The position numbers and the translations under genes are program-made. From positions 14,472,202 to 14,536,201 of the forward strand of contig CM033738.1 of NCBI GenBank assembly GCA_019671005.1: 64,000 nt of DNA, in the 5' to 3' direction. The notes beneath the pieces are model-generated. The model was not told the origin of the DNA and made no database searches. It worked only from the letters and a program-made list of their open reading frames with translations. Shown here piece after piece: positions 45,273 through 58,061 of this stretch (position 1 is its first letter; each line of letters opens with the position of its first letter). The stretch comes from Hibiscus mutabilis. Its lineage: Eukaryota; Streptophyta; Magnoliopsida; Malvales; Malvaceae.

Positions 45273-46062
45273 ATATCAGTCAGTTTCCTCATGCGCATGA
45301 ACTCGAAGCATGATTTATTTTTATTTTTATAATTATTCTTTTATATATTTAATACTAATTTTCAACCAGTCAAAATAACCTACCTAAAAAATAATGTTTT
45401 TCAACGGTTGAATAATAATTTTTGAATAATTTGAGATTACTTTAATCTCAACCATTCAAAATTATTTTGGCAAAATTTCCCCTTAGATATGTCCAGAATT
45501 CATACTATTTTTGGGCATGCACGATACTATAAATACCAAATACTATACACATATGCATGTTAAAATCATCACTTCACAACAATCTTTTCTGCTTTCTAAA
45601 ACTCTTTCTCTTCCTCCTGAGTGTTCATTATTCTTTCTCTTTATGTGTTTTACATCGTAAAAGAATTCATTGAATAATAGAGGATACGCACTCTTGCGAA
45701 ATATTCTTAAGGACAATGTCTTATGCACACTTCGGACATATTTGTTATTCCCTTCCTTAGCCAAATCCACCTATATCAACTACACATTGGTTTATATGTG
45801 ATTAGAATTTAGGAATGATTCATTTGAGTTAGGATTGATTGTGGTTTTAGTTGAAAAACTGAAATAGATTTTGTTAATTTATATATATTAGTCGAGGATC
45901 TCAAGCACAAGCTCTTAATGGGTTCTGCATTTCACCATGAACAATGAGAAAATGTTTCTCTAAAGATACAGTTGTTACCGTTGACAAAATAGAAATCACA
46001 GTAAAAAGTAGAAACAAGAAGAAGTTCTACCATTAGTTTGTGTGCAAAATTGAAGCTAATCT
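45273..46062. other. Noncoding stretch between elements F and D, possibly part of an old LTR
   Basis: No gene is supported. GAGATTACTTTAATCTC (45441-45457) is a perfect short hairpin. CTATAAATACC near 45529, followed by a T/C-rich leader-like tract (45580-45650), looks like a core promoter of a degraded LTR, but I could not find LTR ends. A 75-codon minus frame (45770-45543) matches nothing I know. Confidence 0.4.
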
Positions 46063-46662
46063 TGTAACACCCTCGACCCGGATGTCACATTTAGGCCTCA
46101 AGCCCAACCCAAATCTATAAAATTTCTCAAACTGAGTTTAGCCCAATAAGGAATCTCTCAAAAAATTTAAAGCCAATAGTTGAAAATATAGTTAAATAAT
46201 CAAAACGGTACAAAGGAGCTCCAATTTAAATTTAAAACATTTGACTAATATAATTTCAAAAATAAAGAATTACAGACTCCACCACGTAAGGTCCTATGAA
46301 TACATAGCCCACTAAGCACGAGTACCGTACTCTAGAGATCACCAGATGCTAGAATCTCATACCGGTAGTGCTCCTCGATCCTACGATCAAACTACGCACA
46401 AAAATAATGATTCCGAGCGCTGAGCTTACAAAGCTCAGTGGTACACATCTACTCTACTATACTTCATGCTAATCATAAACATAAGCATGCTAGCTAGTAG
46501 GAGCAATAAGGAGAGATAAATAAACACATGGCGCTACCACTAGCCGCTTAAACACATGCTCTCAACATAGCAAAATATCATACATGGCACACAAGGCCCA
46601 ACCAAGCCTGAGATCTCATTAGATCATCTAGGCAAAAACACATATCTACAACAAAAACTTTG

Positions 46663-46905
46663 GAGTGAGGCTGGGTCACCTAGCATCGGAACATACACTC
46701 CGGGTGAGGCCGGGTCACAAAGCATTAGAACATACACCCTGGGTGAGGCTGGGCAAAATAGCATCAGAACATACACTTTTGCTCATAATCTTCCCTCGAG
46801 CATCAACACTCTAGTGAGGTTGGGTCACCTAGCATCAGAACATACACCCATACTTGGAATCCCCCTCGAGTATCTTCGAACGAGGCCCGAGTCATAGAGC
46901 ATCGG
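46663..46905. repeat. Degenerate tandem repeat of about 40 bp in element D LTR
   Basis: Five imperfect units (near 46663, 46701, 46741, 46812 and 46880) share GTGAGGCTGGGTCACC and TAGCATCAGAACATACAC. The core GGTGA-GGCTGGG-TCACC can form a small hairpin; later units are decayed. Confidence 0.8.
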
Positions 46906-47283
46906 TAACCTCCATTCGGTAACTCAACCATAGTGATACAACACACTTTCTTTGGGTATTTGGATCCCATCAATCAAGAAGAATCAACTAATAAAATGCA
47001 TAACATGCATGTAAGCAACGCGATCCCAAGGATCCCCCTATTGTTGCTAATCATCATCACATAATTTATTTTACATTACCGAGTTGTTAGCACATTATGG
47101 AGAAGTGTATAATTAATCTCATTTATTACTTTCATTAATCATTGTTATCTCATTTATCAAGGCATGATTCAATTATTAATATTCATATCAATTTCTGTCC
47201 TTAAATTGCAGTAATAGATTATTTATCGTATCGGGTACCCTTACTCGTACAAGAGTATCGATGTGGCATTCTCGGGTGAGTAC

Positions 47284-48464
47284 TATAACACCCCGAAAAT
47301 TGGTCTAGTCAGAATTAGGTTTCGCTGATCGAAAATTTTGTATCGGACCAGTCCAATCAATGTTTTGACTCTTTTATTGTACTCAAATGAATCTCTATCA
47401 AGCTCAATTATTGATCTTAGACCTTCTTGAAAGAATTGAAGTCATTTAGAGATTAAATTGCAAGAATTGAAAGTTTGAGGGTGAAAGTGTAAACTTTGGA
47501 AAATTGAGGGACCACCTTCGTAATTATCCCTAATTTTTGGGTGATTCACCACCTTGCTTAGCATGTTCACGTAGAGGGACATGGGAAGTAAGGAAAGATG
47601 ACATATAGTCATCATCTTTTATCAATTAAAAGAAAGGAAATAAAAATATTATAGCTTACCTTGGATAGTAGGAAAGCTTGTGATTGGTCCATGGAAAGGT
47701 GGAAAAGATGATAGCTTTTCCTATGGCATAGGAAAGCATCGGTTAAGTAAGGCCTTGAAAGAAATTAAAACATATTACTTTCACAAAGCGATATCAAGTT
47801 CCAATCTCATCATCCTTTCACTAAGTTAAACAAACTAGCACCTCCATTGTCACCTTCCCCACCAAGCTACAAGTAAGAACCTCTCTTATTAAGCATCTAA
47901 AACATAACCTTTCTTTAGTCCATTGATTTCATTGGATAGCTATTGGTTGGGTAAGAATAAACCCTTTATCAAATGTTAATTTCCTTGGATTGTGGATGTT
48001 TAATCTCAAGCTAAAGCCATTGTAAACTTAGAAATTGATCTCGGTACTGTTATATTGATTTCGGTTTCATAGTATCAATCTCAATTATCTCTATTATGGT
48101 CACCTAGCTCAAGAATTGGAGAAAGCTAGTCCATCATCTCCATCGAAGGCTAAGAACAAAAGAATCGTTATCCGATAGCCTTTAAAGCTTCGGATTTGAG
48201 CCGAGTGTAGTCGGAGTCTTGGGATTAGGCTAGGTGCCTTTCCCAGTTTCATCTTCATTGGATATACTATTTCTAATATTGATAGTTAGGTTATTGCATC
48301 GAACCCTTTGGAGGGTGTAATGGCAAGCTTCCTTATTGAGTTATCGAAACATCGAGTATCGATCATTGTCATTGAATATTGAATATTGTCATTGAATCAT
48401 TGAACATCAAACATTGTCATTGAAACATTGAATATTGAGTATTGGCATAGCATTGGGAAAAATT
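47284..48464 (+). repeat. Element E 5' LTR, left part
   Basis: It begins TATAACACCCCGAAAATTGG and matches 58062-59235. It is cut by the Tat/Ogre-like solo LTR after GGGAAAAATT; AAATT (48460-48464) is one half of that duplication. It holds several ATTGAATATTG-type AT repeats near 48360-48430. Confidence 0.92.
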
Positions 48465-51400
48465 TGTAATCACTCATTTTTATCTGGTCTATAAATACCA
48501 TATTAATATATTAGTATAATAATTAATTGACATTATTGTTGTATATTATATATATATATATATTATATATTATGTATGTGTACATAGTGATAATTATTAT
48601 GGAATGTGTGTCATATAGTGTATGTGTATGTTATATATATATATATGAGTGTGTGCGTATATGTATTATTTATTAGTTATCATTAATATTGCATGTATTA
48701 TATATGGTATGTATATATATTACATATGATCGTTCTAATGTATTCGCATGTTGTATGTATGTGCATGTATTAAATTATAAGTTTAATTATTATTATTGGG
48801 CTATATATTGTATAAATATGAAAACAGCTTATAAATAAAACCCAAATATATAAATTAGTGTCTAGTCCAAGTTTACAAGCCCAAGTAATTAAGAGGCCCA
48901 ACCGGCCAAACCCAAACCCTAACAGAACCCTAACCCATCTGATTAAACTAAACCATAATTGCTTATGTTTCTGTCCGCAGCCGACCTTGGGCCATTGAAT
49001 CAGATCTTGATCCAACGACCATGATTGAGAGAAACTACCCATCTAGTTGTCGCGTGTGGTGCACGCTCAAGCCGTCCAGCTCCCCATGCGCGCATCTGTC
49101 GCACGCATGAGGCTCCTCGGTTGCCCAGACGTCACGTGGCACCATCTTGTGCAATCCTGGCCATTCGAGCCCGCATCTGAGCCGTATGATCTTTAAGGCA
49201 TCCAGCTATTGGATCAGATCTAATCCAACGGCCAAGATTCCTTCTGGCCGAGAAGACATCACCACCATGTCGTCGTACCAACCATCGTATAGAGATTTGC
49301 CAGAAAACACAAAAAATAGAGATTCGTCAGTACCAAATCGAACCAAACATGCATTTTTATTTTTATCTACCAAACGAAAATACAGAGAGGATATATGTAT
49401 GAAACAAAAAATATCTGTAAATAGGTTACCATATCTGAATGAAATAAAAAATAATAAAAAGTTTCCAAAAAGGTATTTTTCTCTTCCCTTCATTTGTATG
49501 TCCATTCGAACAAAAAAAATAATACCAAGTAAAGAAAAAGAGAGTAAAGAGTGAGAGTTTACCCTTCGTCTATCGGCCATCCATCACCGGTGACAAGCCG
49601 TCGGCCCTTATGGTCGAACTCGGTGAATCCGTGTTGGGTGCCAGGTTTTAAGAAAAAGGGGGTGTGTCATAAATGAGTGTTTCGTTCAAATATAAATGGT
49701 TTTGTGGTTTTAAAAACAGAAAAGGTTTTAGGTTTAAAGTTTTTTGAATCGTTTGGCGGTGGCCGGTGGTGGCGTACGGCGGCCGGAGTGGCTGGCCACC
49801 ACCGAAATATGGGTTTTAGGTTCTGTTTTTGAGAGAAAATGAAAAAGAAAAAGGGTTTTAATTTTAGACAGATTTTAAAAAAATGGCCAAAGTTTGGAAT
49901 CGGTTCTAATGGAGTCAATTTATAGACTATTTTTATTTTTAAAATGGGCAAATAGCTTCATAAGGACCCCCGCGTTTCTGGAATTTTCACTTTGAGTCTC
50001 CCCTTGGTCTAATCACAATCCTGGCCCCTCTTTTTTTCCAAAACTTTTCAATTTGGTCCTAAAATTAAACCGAATCAGTTTCAAAATGGTAGAATTACAG
50101 CCATAGTCATTCCGTGTTTTGATATTTTTCAGTTTGAGCTTGCCCCTTGGTCTTATTACAAGTCCAGTCCCTATGAGTTTTGTCTAGTTTTCAATTAAGC
50201 CCTTAAATGTATCTTTTTATTTATTTAATTTTTGTTCTCTGTTTTTATTTTTATCACGTTTCACCCCTTTTTAGTTTATTTGTTTTTATTATGTGTTTTA
50301 GTATGTTTTTATTGCTTGTCATATTCATATATGCCTTTTTATACCATGTTTATTTATGCTTTTTTAGATGCGTTGTTTTTTTAATTCATTTGTCCATGTT
50401 CGTTTTCATATATTATGTTTTAGTTTAGTTTTCATGGTATGCTTATATATGTTAGCATGAGTTTTATGTTTTTAGGTTATATGTTAGTGTGATGTTTTGT
50501 TACATATAATGTCCTGGTGTTTCTAATTTATGCATATAAAATGTGTCATATGATAAAGTTTTGGTACATTTTTGTGGTAATGTTGCTTTTTAATTTGGTG
50601 TCGTGTTTTTTCTCATGTCATGCATACATTGTTGTTTTGTATTTTTTTAGTATGTTCAAGTATGTTAGATACGTGCTAGTTTAATTTCGAATGATGTTAT
50701 TTCCCTTTTATTTTCATGTTTTAATTTGTGCTAGCCTTATGATATCTAGGTTTGTGTTTACGCGTATGTTTGTATTTATGTTTTTGTGTCATATGTTAAA
50801 GCATTAAGTTTTTTTAACATGTTGTTTTTATTTGTTAATTTAGTATCATATTATATCTATATGTCATGAATATTGCATTTGTGTTTTATATATGTGTTCA
50901 AGTATGTTATAGCTAGTTAATTTAATTTTGGAAGCATGTTTTTCTTCTTTTTCCATGTTAGGGTTTATGCTTTGTTTTATTTGTTATGTCATTCATGCAT
51001 TTTATGATTTTTGTTTAATATTATGATATTCATGTTTTATGTTTCTAATACCATGTCAATGTAAATGTGTGTTTTTTTTAATTGTTCTCTAAGATTGCAT
51101 AAATGGAATATTATTTGTGAATGCGATGTCTTTTTATTCGAGCGTAAATATGGCCAATATCAACCGTAGTGATGGGGGTCTATCGGTTTACTCTCGAATA
51201 ACAGGGCCCTTAAAATTTACTCGCACTTATAACCAAATTTTAATTTAATCGTCACTTTAATCCAGAAAGTCTAATATTAATAAAGCGGTAATTATTAAAG
51301 TACCAATTTTGGGCGGTGTAGGGGTGCTAATCCTTCCCTATTCGTAACCGACTCCCGAACCTGACATTTTTAAATCTCTAGTTTTATGGTGCCCGACCTA

Positions 51401-51554
51401 CCTTAGTGGCCGATGGCGACTCCATTTTTAAAATTAAAATACGGTTTTTCTAAAACTCCACATAATACATATTTTTTAAATACCCGAAAGATCCCCAAAC
51501 ACAGTAAAACCTGTTTTTTCGCGAAACACGCCCGTAGAAAAGGATATCGCTCCA
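48465..51554 (+). mobile_element. Tat/Ogre-like solo LTR inside element E 5' LTR
   Basis: A 3090 bp block, TGTAATCACTC...ATCGCTCCA, with TG...CA ends. Flanks AAATT (48460-48464) and AAATC (51555-51559) agree at four of five positions; E's 3' LTR has AAATC at this site. Near its end, GGGTGCTAATCCTTCCCTAT, CGTAACCGACTCCCGAACC and GGCGACTCC are phrases typical of Ogre/Tat LTR 3' parts, giving plus orientation. Inside are TA-rich runs (48540-48730) and T-rich tracts (50200-51060). Open frames here (such as 49147-49554) match no protein I know. Confidence 0.75.
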
Positions 51555-53286
51555 AAATCATTGTTATTGTCATTGATCGTTGGATATCGATTATTGAAAT
51601 ATTGGTATTGATATTGTTATTGGATTCACCGAATCATTGAAATGGACCTAATGGTCAACTTATTGCTATCAAATTATTGGAACTATTGATATTGTTAATG
51701 TAATGGATATTAGCCTAAATCACCGGACCTTGGATTCAAGTGGTCATTGGATACAATTCGCATGCCATAGGATTTATGAGCTCGTTGGTACAGGTGGACT
51801 ACGGTCCTTGGGCTACGGCCTTTATATTGGCGAGGCAGAGGGATGTTGTGTTAGTCAATTGGCGAGGCGGAGGGACTAGACCATTATTGATTTTTGGCGA
51901 GGCGTAGAAATTTGCGTATCCACTATCTTCATCAATCCAAGGGTTATAAATGAACTAAATGAATTATTGATATTGAACATTGGCATGTAGTTATTGATTA
52001 ATGTTACATTGATATTGAACATTGTTATATTGCCATTGGATTATTGATAAAGCATGAAATGAGTGCATATTGATTTTCGACGTTGTTTATGACTACCTCA
52101 CTAGACAAATTATGCCTAATGCATTTCATCTTCATGCATTTTCAGGTAAAGCAAGTGGTCGAGAGATCGGGCAACCCTATCGAGGATTTTGGCAAGTTTT
52201 GCAAAGGTTAAAGTAATGTATACTTCCCTTACATACTCCTAGAATGGTGGCATAGTGGTTGTAATAGTCACTTATGTGTATTTTGATGTGTGTATGCCAT
52301 GCATGCTATAAGAATGCCTAAGAAGACCTAAAATGACTTTTAGAATTTGTTAAAGTTGGCAAAAGTTGTTATAAGCGGCTAAAAAGATGGAAACTTAGTA
52401 AATGGATTCAAATGACTTTGAAATTTTCCATGCTGATAGGAATGTATGTTAATAACTTGCTGGTAAAGTTTCATTGCATTTGGACATCGTTTGGCAGGTT
52501 AAATTGGATTAAAACCAGAGCAAATCTGTCATTTTAGTGCAGGGTGTATCGATACGGGTGATGGCGTATCGATATGGATAAGCATATTTGGGCATAGTCA
52601 AACACAGTCAACTTAGCGTATTGGTATGCCAAAGGGCGTATCGATACGAAAATTCAACACTGGAATCTAGGAAAATAATTGCATCGGTACGGTCCCTAGA
52701 GTGTATCAAAACGGTCAACCCCAGTCAACCCGTACCGGTACGGTTCCTTAGTCGTATACGAACCCTGTTATTTAAATTTCTAAAGATTTTTAAATGTATT
52801 GCGTATCGATACGAATGGTCTCCGTTTCGATACGGGTTCATTGTTTGTAACGAATTTAATGGTCTTGACATAAGCGTACCGATACAGCCTCTCGAGTATC
52901 GGTACGGGTATAGGTAAGTTAATTATTAATTCTGGAAATTTGTAAAATGGTCACTGTCTATTGTATAGTTTAATTGAAAAGGTAAATGAACTCTGATTGG
53001 CATGAGAATTTATAGACATGTTAATTAATAATCAGATTTCATGGTAGTAAGCTTAATTTCTGAAATGGACTTATAATTCATTGGAACTACAGATTAGTCC
53101 ATAAAACTTGTAAAAGTTTAAAATTGGCCCTACTTGGTTAAACCTCTCGTATCGGATTAATCGGATTTGTTTTTATCATTCTATTTTTACGAATATTGAT
53201 TAATAATTGTCACTCCAATCACTATATTGTTTTCGAGTATCGCCTTCCGACCCAGTTCCCTACCAGGCCGGGAAAGGGGTGTTACA
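51555..53286 (+). repeat. Element E 5' LTR, right part
   Basis: It continues the LTR after the solo LTR, matches 59236-60963, and ends GGGGTGTTACA. It includes the palindrome cluster 52546-52917. Confidence 0.92.
52546..52917. repeat. GTAYCGRTAC palindrome cluster in element E 5' LTR
   Basis: About ten copies of GTATCGATAC or GTACCGGTAC and near variants lie in 370 bp. Perfect ones are GTATCGATAC (52546-52555), CGTATCGATACG (52637-52648, 52802-52813) and CCGTACCGGTACGG (52730-52743). GGTCAACCCC and GTCAACCCG phrases lie between them. The 3' LTR counterpart is 60221-60595. Confidence 0.9.
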
Positions 53287-53289
53287 TTT

Positions 53290-53305
53290 GTGGTATCAGA
53301 GCTAG
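53290..53305 (+). promoter_or_regulatory. Element E primer-binding site
   Basis: TGGTATCAGAGCTAG follows the LTR after a three-base gap. It is complementary to the 3' end of initiator Met tRNA, which primes first-strand DNA synthesis in most plant gypsy and copia elements. Confidence 0.88.
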
Positions 53306-53415
53306 AGTTTAGTCGATTCTAGGACTAAACTATTGTCTATTGTATTGTTGTTATGCCACCTAGGAGTTATTATTGTATTTTTGACTTGCTGGCTAATTCG
53401 ATCTCTTTCTTATAG

Positions 53416-54620
53416 ATGTTTGACTTTAATGAAGCTAGCATAGATGAGCATGCCACCGGCTCCTCTACCCATGGTGAGAAGATTAGGGGTGGAGATCCTC
53501 TACCGCAGTAGAATCTTCTAGCACAAAACCCCGAGCTAGAGGCAATGGCTGCTCAGATTGAATGTTATCAGAACATGACTGACATGTTCAAGCAGTTTAC
53601 GACATCAATGAGAGTTAAGCAGGTTGTGCAACCCATTGCACTGGCTTTCCAGTATCAGGATGATGAAAATCCTGAAGTTGCTAAATACTGTTAGATAGCA
53701 CATTGCGAATCCTGAACAAACAGCTTCAGTACTTGGACGAACACAAGCTGGAATGCGCCCTCGCATTGCTGGCCGACGAGGCACTTCAGTGGTGGGAGAC
53801 TACCACTCTCACGGCACCGGAAGAAGCTATTAATTGGGAGTTCTTTCTTCAAGAATTCCGTAATAGATACATCAACAAATACTATCTCGCAGAGAGGCGC
53901 AACACCTTCCTCCATTTTAAGCAAGGTGGACGTCCTATGGAGCAGTACATTCATGACTTCTGTAAGTATTGTTGATATAGAGCTGAATTCATCAAGAAGG
54001 AAGAAGACAAGTACAGAATGTTTACGGCATTAGGCATTAGGCATTACGAGTTGTGCCCTATGTTTACGGCATTAGGCATTACGAATTTTCAGGACCTAGC
54101 GAATCAGGTCAAAGCTACTGAAGCTGCTCAGAAAGCCTAGAGGTTTAGAGGATCTAGTCAATCTGAGAAGATGCAATATGATGATTCTCGTCCTCCGAAG
54201 CCTAATAAGAAAAAAAGTATCGAGGACCAAAGCAAATGTTTACCCTCAACCTTCTTGATCTGAAAATATTGCTAAACCGCAGATGATGACTCAATCGTTT
54301 GCCAAGGCTGCTTCAGTTGAGAGTACCAGAGGTTTAGGATGAACCGTACAATATTCGGTATGCAATTATTGTCAGAATAAGCATCACGCGGGGTAATGTC
54401 ACAAGCATTTTGGAGCTTGCTATTTCTGTGGTGAGTAGGGCCATTTTATCCGAGACTATCCGCTGAATACCAGTAAACCTATTACCACACCAGCTACTAC
54501 AGCATTACCGGTTCAATCTTACCGAGGAAAAAGATCGAGGCAAGGTGCACCGGGAGCTGTGGGACGACCCAGTGGCTCAGTTAAAGTGTCAAACAGACAA
54601 GATTCCAAGGCCCTGCCCAG
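53416..54620 (+). pseudogene. Element E gag
   Basis: The start is taken at the ATG at 53416 (MFDFNEASIDEHATGSSTHG). The open stretch 53703-53975 holds ALLADEALQWWETTTL, WEFFLQEFRNRYINKYY and FKQGGRPMEQYIHDF, the Del/Tekay gag core. Cys/His patches at 54361-54470 (CNYCQNKHHAG, CYFCGE-stop-GHFIRDYP) are two zinc knuckles; in the second a Cys is changed to Tyr. A local duplication of an ATGTTTACGGCATTAGGCAT block lies at 54019-54084. Several stops and at least one frameshift (near 53695) are present. Confidence 0.85.
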
Positions 54621-55742
54621 ATGTACCATGTAAGGAGCCGTGAGGAGGAGGATGATCCTGACATCATCGCAGGTACCCTTGAGTTGTATTCACATTCCAT
54701 TTATGCACTGGTTGATCCTGGTTCCACACATTCTTTCATTAGTTCGATGCTAGCAAAGAAACATAAAATGTCTTTTGAACCCGTAGCATCTAAAATCTTC
54801 ATAACCAATTCTCTGGGTGACTGTGTCACCATAAGTTTGGTATATAAAAACTGCCCCTTAATGATACAAGTGATTCCTTTTCCAGCCAATCTGTTGGCTT
54901 TACCGATTCATGAATTCGGTGTTATACTAGGACTAGATTGGCTCAGTGAACATCAGGCATGGGTTGATTGTTCTAAAAAGAAGATATATCTTCGAGGCCT
55001 TGGCAAAGAAAGTGTCACCCTGATGTGTTCGAGAAATACGTCTTTGTATGCATTAACCTTGGAAACTAAGGATGAACCTCAGCTGCTCAATATTGACACT
55101 GTATGTGAATTCCATGATGTCTTTCCTAATGAACTTTTAGGTTTAACCCCAACTTGTGAGCTAGAATTTGGCATTGAAGTGCAACCTGGAATAGCCCTCG
55201 TCTCTATTACACCCTATTGTATGGTTGTTGTAGAGCTTAAAGAGTTGAAGGATCAAATTCAAGATCTTCTTGATAAAGGTTTCATTCGACCAAGTTCCTC
55301 ACCTTGGGGAGCTCATGTCCTCTTTATAAAAAAGAAGGACGGATCCATGAGGCTATGTATCGACTATCGGCAATTGAACAAAGTGACCATTAAAAACAAG
55401 TATCCCCTGCCAAGAATTGATGACATGTTTGATCAGCTTAAGGATGCTGTAGTATTTTCCAAGATCGATCTAAGATCAGGATACAATCAAATGCGAGATA
55501 AAGAATGTAATGTATCCAAAACTACCTTCCGTACTAGGTGCGGACATTATGAGTTCTTGGTGATGCCATTTGGGCTAAACAATGCACCGACAGCCTTTAT
55601 GGATTTGATGAATTGGGTTTTTAGACCCTACCTGGATAAATTTGTTGTAGTGTTCATTGATGACATATTGATCTATTCCAAGAAAGCTGCAGAGCATCAT
55701 GACCACCTTCGCATTGTGTTGCAAACCCTTCGGAAGAAGTAA
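54621..55742 (+). pseudogene. Element E protease and reverse transcriptase
   Basis: A 373-codon open stretch, the longest in the window. Residues about 15-130 are the protease (ALVDPGSTHSFISS gives the active-site Asp; LGLDWLSEHQAWVDC follows). From about residue 170 is RT: FIRPSSSPWGAHVLFIKKKD, RLCIDYRQLNKVTIKNKYPL, FSKIDLRSGYNQMRDKE, MPFGLNNAPTAFMDLMN and the catalytic VVVFIDDILIYSK. Both active sites look kept, but the frame is only part of the polyprotein and ends at a stop before the RT thumb. Confidence 0.92.
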
Positions 55743-56448
55743 TTATTTGCTAAATTCTCCAAGTGTGAGTTTTGGCTCACCGAAGTAGCCTTCCTTGGAC
55801 ATATTGTATCAGCTTTGAGTATCCAAATGGATCCGAAGAAAATCCAACCCATCTTAGACTGGAGATCGCCGAAGAATATTGGAGAAATAAGAAGCTTCCT
55901 TGGACTAGCTGGCTACTATAGGAGGTTCGTGAAAGGATTCTCCATGTTAGCATCCCCATTGACAAAGTTATTGAGAAAATAGGCTCTTTTTGTCTGGTCC
56001 GAGGAACAACAAAGAAGATTTGATCAATTAAAGCAAGTCTTGACCAATGCACCCGTTCTAACCCAACCCAAGTCTGGTAAAGACTACACAGTTTACAGTG
56101 GTGCATCACATCTCGGGTTAGGATGTGTTCTTATGCAAGATTGCAAGGTCATAGCTTATACATCATGGCAACTTAAGCCACACGAGTTGAATTACCCTAC
56201 GCATGATTTAGAATTCGCTGCAGTTGTCTTTATACTGAAAATTTAGAGGCATTACCTCTACGGAGAGAAATGCTACCTCTTCACCGACCACAAAAGTCTT
56301 AAGTATCTTTTGACTCAGAAGGAGTTAAATCTTCGGCAACAGAGATAGATGGAACTCTTTAAAGACTATGGCCTAGTCATTGATTATCACCCGAACAAGG
56401 CTAACGTTGTAGCTGATGCACTCAGCCGCAAACCTCAGCCTGGTAAGT
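55743..56448 (+). pseudogene. Element E RT thumb and RNase H
   Basis: It continues in the same frame as the previous entry. FLGHIVSALSIQMDPKKI and FLGLAGYYRRFVKGFS are the RT end. RNase H starts DYTVYSGASHLGLGCVLMQD; the first catalytic Asp (YSDAS in relatives) is Gly here. LYGEKCYLFTDHKSLKYLLT and NVVADALSRKP complete the domain. Three or more stops lie inside. Confidence 0.87.
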
Positions 56449-57675
56449 ATTGTCACTGACCATCGAATCCTACATTGTCATTGTAATGAACTCATTGGAT
56501 AACCATCTTTTTGTAGCCCATTGTGCTATTAATGCATACTTTCATCTCCGGAAGCACCAATGTTTCGTAGCTGAACTCCAGATTCAGTCTACCATCGTAT
56601 CGAGAATTAAGGCTCTCCAAGATCAAGATCCTCAATTACAGTCTATTGTTTCCAAAATGCAGAATGGAAATGAACCTGACTTCAGAATTAATTTTTAAGG
56701 TCTCTTATGCTATCATGATCGGGTCTGTGTACCCAACAATACAACTCTCCATACCGACATCCTAAAAGAAGCTTATTCAAGTTCTTCTCTGTACACCCGG
56801 GTTCTGTTAAGATGTATAAGGATCTTCGGGAACTTTATTGGTGGTTATGTATAAAATAAGCCATAGTTGATTTTGTATCCAAATGGCTTACATGCCAGCG
56901 TGTCAAGGCTGAGCATCGTGTTCCTACCAGCTTATTGCAACCTATTGATTTACTGGAATGAAATTGGGAGAAGATTACCACGGATTTTGTTTGTGGTTTA
57001 CCTTTAACTCCCACTAAACATGATTTTATATGGGTTATTGTGGACCGTTTTACCAAGTAAGCTCACTTCTTGCCAGTTAGAATGGACTACGGTTTTTCAA
57101 AGCTAGCTGACCTATACATCAAGAAAGTTGTAAGACTTTATGGAGTACCAAAATCTATCATTTCTGATCGGGACCCATAATTTGCTTCTCGATTTTAGAG
57201 ATCATTGCAGGGAGCTCTGGGCACTAGAGTGAACCTGAGTACTGCATTTCGCCCTCAGTCTGACGGCCAGTCAGAAAGGGTAATTCAGATTCTGGAAGAC
57301 ATGCTTCGAGCATGTATTATCGATTTTGGTGGATATTGGGAGAAATCCCTATCCCTTATCGAGTTTGCCTACAACAACAGTTACCAAGCTTCCATTGGGA
57401 TGGCACCTTTTGAGGCGTTGTATGACAGGCGTTGCAGAACTTCTCTATGTTGGTCTGAACTCTGTGAAGGCAAGATGTTGGGCCCTGACCTACTTCGGGA
57501 AACTGAAGAACAGGTTACCATCATCCATGATCACTTGAAGGTATCATTTGACCGACAAAAAGCTTATGCTGATCTAAAACAAAGGGGCATCCAATACGAG
57601 GTTAGTGAAAAGGCCTTTTTCAAAGTATCACCATGGAAGAAGATTCTGAGGTTTGGCAAAAAAAAGGGAAATTGA
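56449..57675 (+). pseudogene. Element E integrase
   Basis: The N-terminal zinc-binding part is badly decayed (56450-56860). The core reads in another frame: ITTDFVCGLPLTPTKHDFIW (first Asp), KSIISDRDP (second Asp), then the open stretch 57205-57675 with AFRPQSDGQSERVIQILEDM (catalytic Glu), FAYNNSYQASIGMAPFEALY and CWSELCEGKMLGPDLL. All three catalytic acids remain, but stops break the core, and an A-run at 57657-57666 shifts the frame before the chromodomain. Confidence 0.88.
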
Positions 57676-58061
57676 GTCCCCGATTCATTGGACCCTTTGA
57701 GGTTGTTGAAAAAATTGGCCCGATTACATATCGTTTGCCATTACCCTCATAATTAAGCATGATTCATGATGTGTTCCATGTGTCTATGCTTCACGAATAT
57801 CGATCCGACCCTTCACACATCATAGAACCAGAATCTGTGCAAATCCAACAAGATTTGACCTATAAGAAAGAACTGATCCAGGTTCTTGTAAGAGAAGTCA
57901 AGAGGCTTCGTAACAAATTTGTACCCTTAGTCAAAGTGTTGTGGAGGAGTCACTCAGTGGAAGAAGCCACTTGGGAACCAGAAGAGTTAATAAAAAAGCA
58001 TTATCCATATCTCTTTGATCCCGATGAATATTCGGGGATGAAATTTTCATAAGGGGAGAGT
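57676..58061 (+). pseudogene. Element E chromodomain tail and polypurine tract
   Basis: PRFIGPFEVVEKIGPITYRL is the end of the integrase C-terminal domain. The open stretch 57759-58052 (MIHDVFHVSMLHEYRSDPSH ... VPLVKVLWRSHSVEEATWEP, KHYPYLF) is a chromodomain-like module, which in chromoviruses guides integration to certain chromatin. AAGGGGAGAGT (58051-58061) just before the 3' LTR is the polypurine tract. Confidence 0.9.

Noticed and set aside
45273..46062. A host gene or promoter between F and D
   Set aside because: A TATA-like word and a T/C-rich leader are present, but no supported coding frame follows. An old LTR remnant is as likely.
49147..49554. 135-codon plus-strand frame in the Tat/Ogre-like solo LTR
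   Set aside because: It lies in LTR sequence, has low-complexity Lys/Ser composition, and has no recognised domain.
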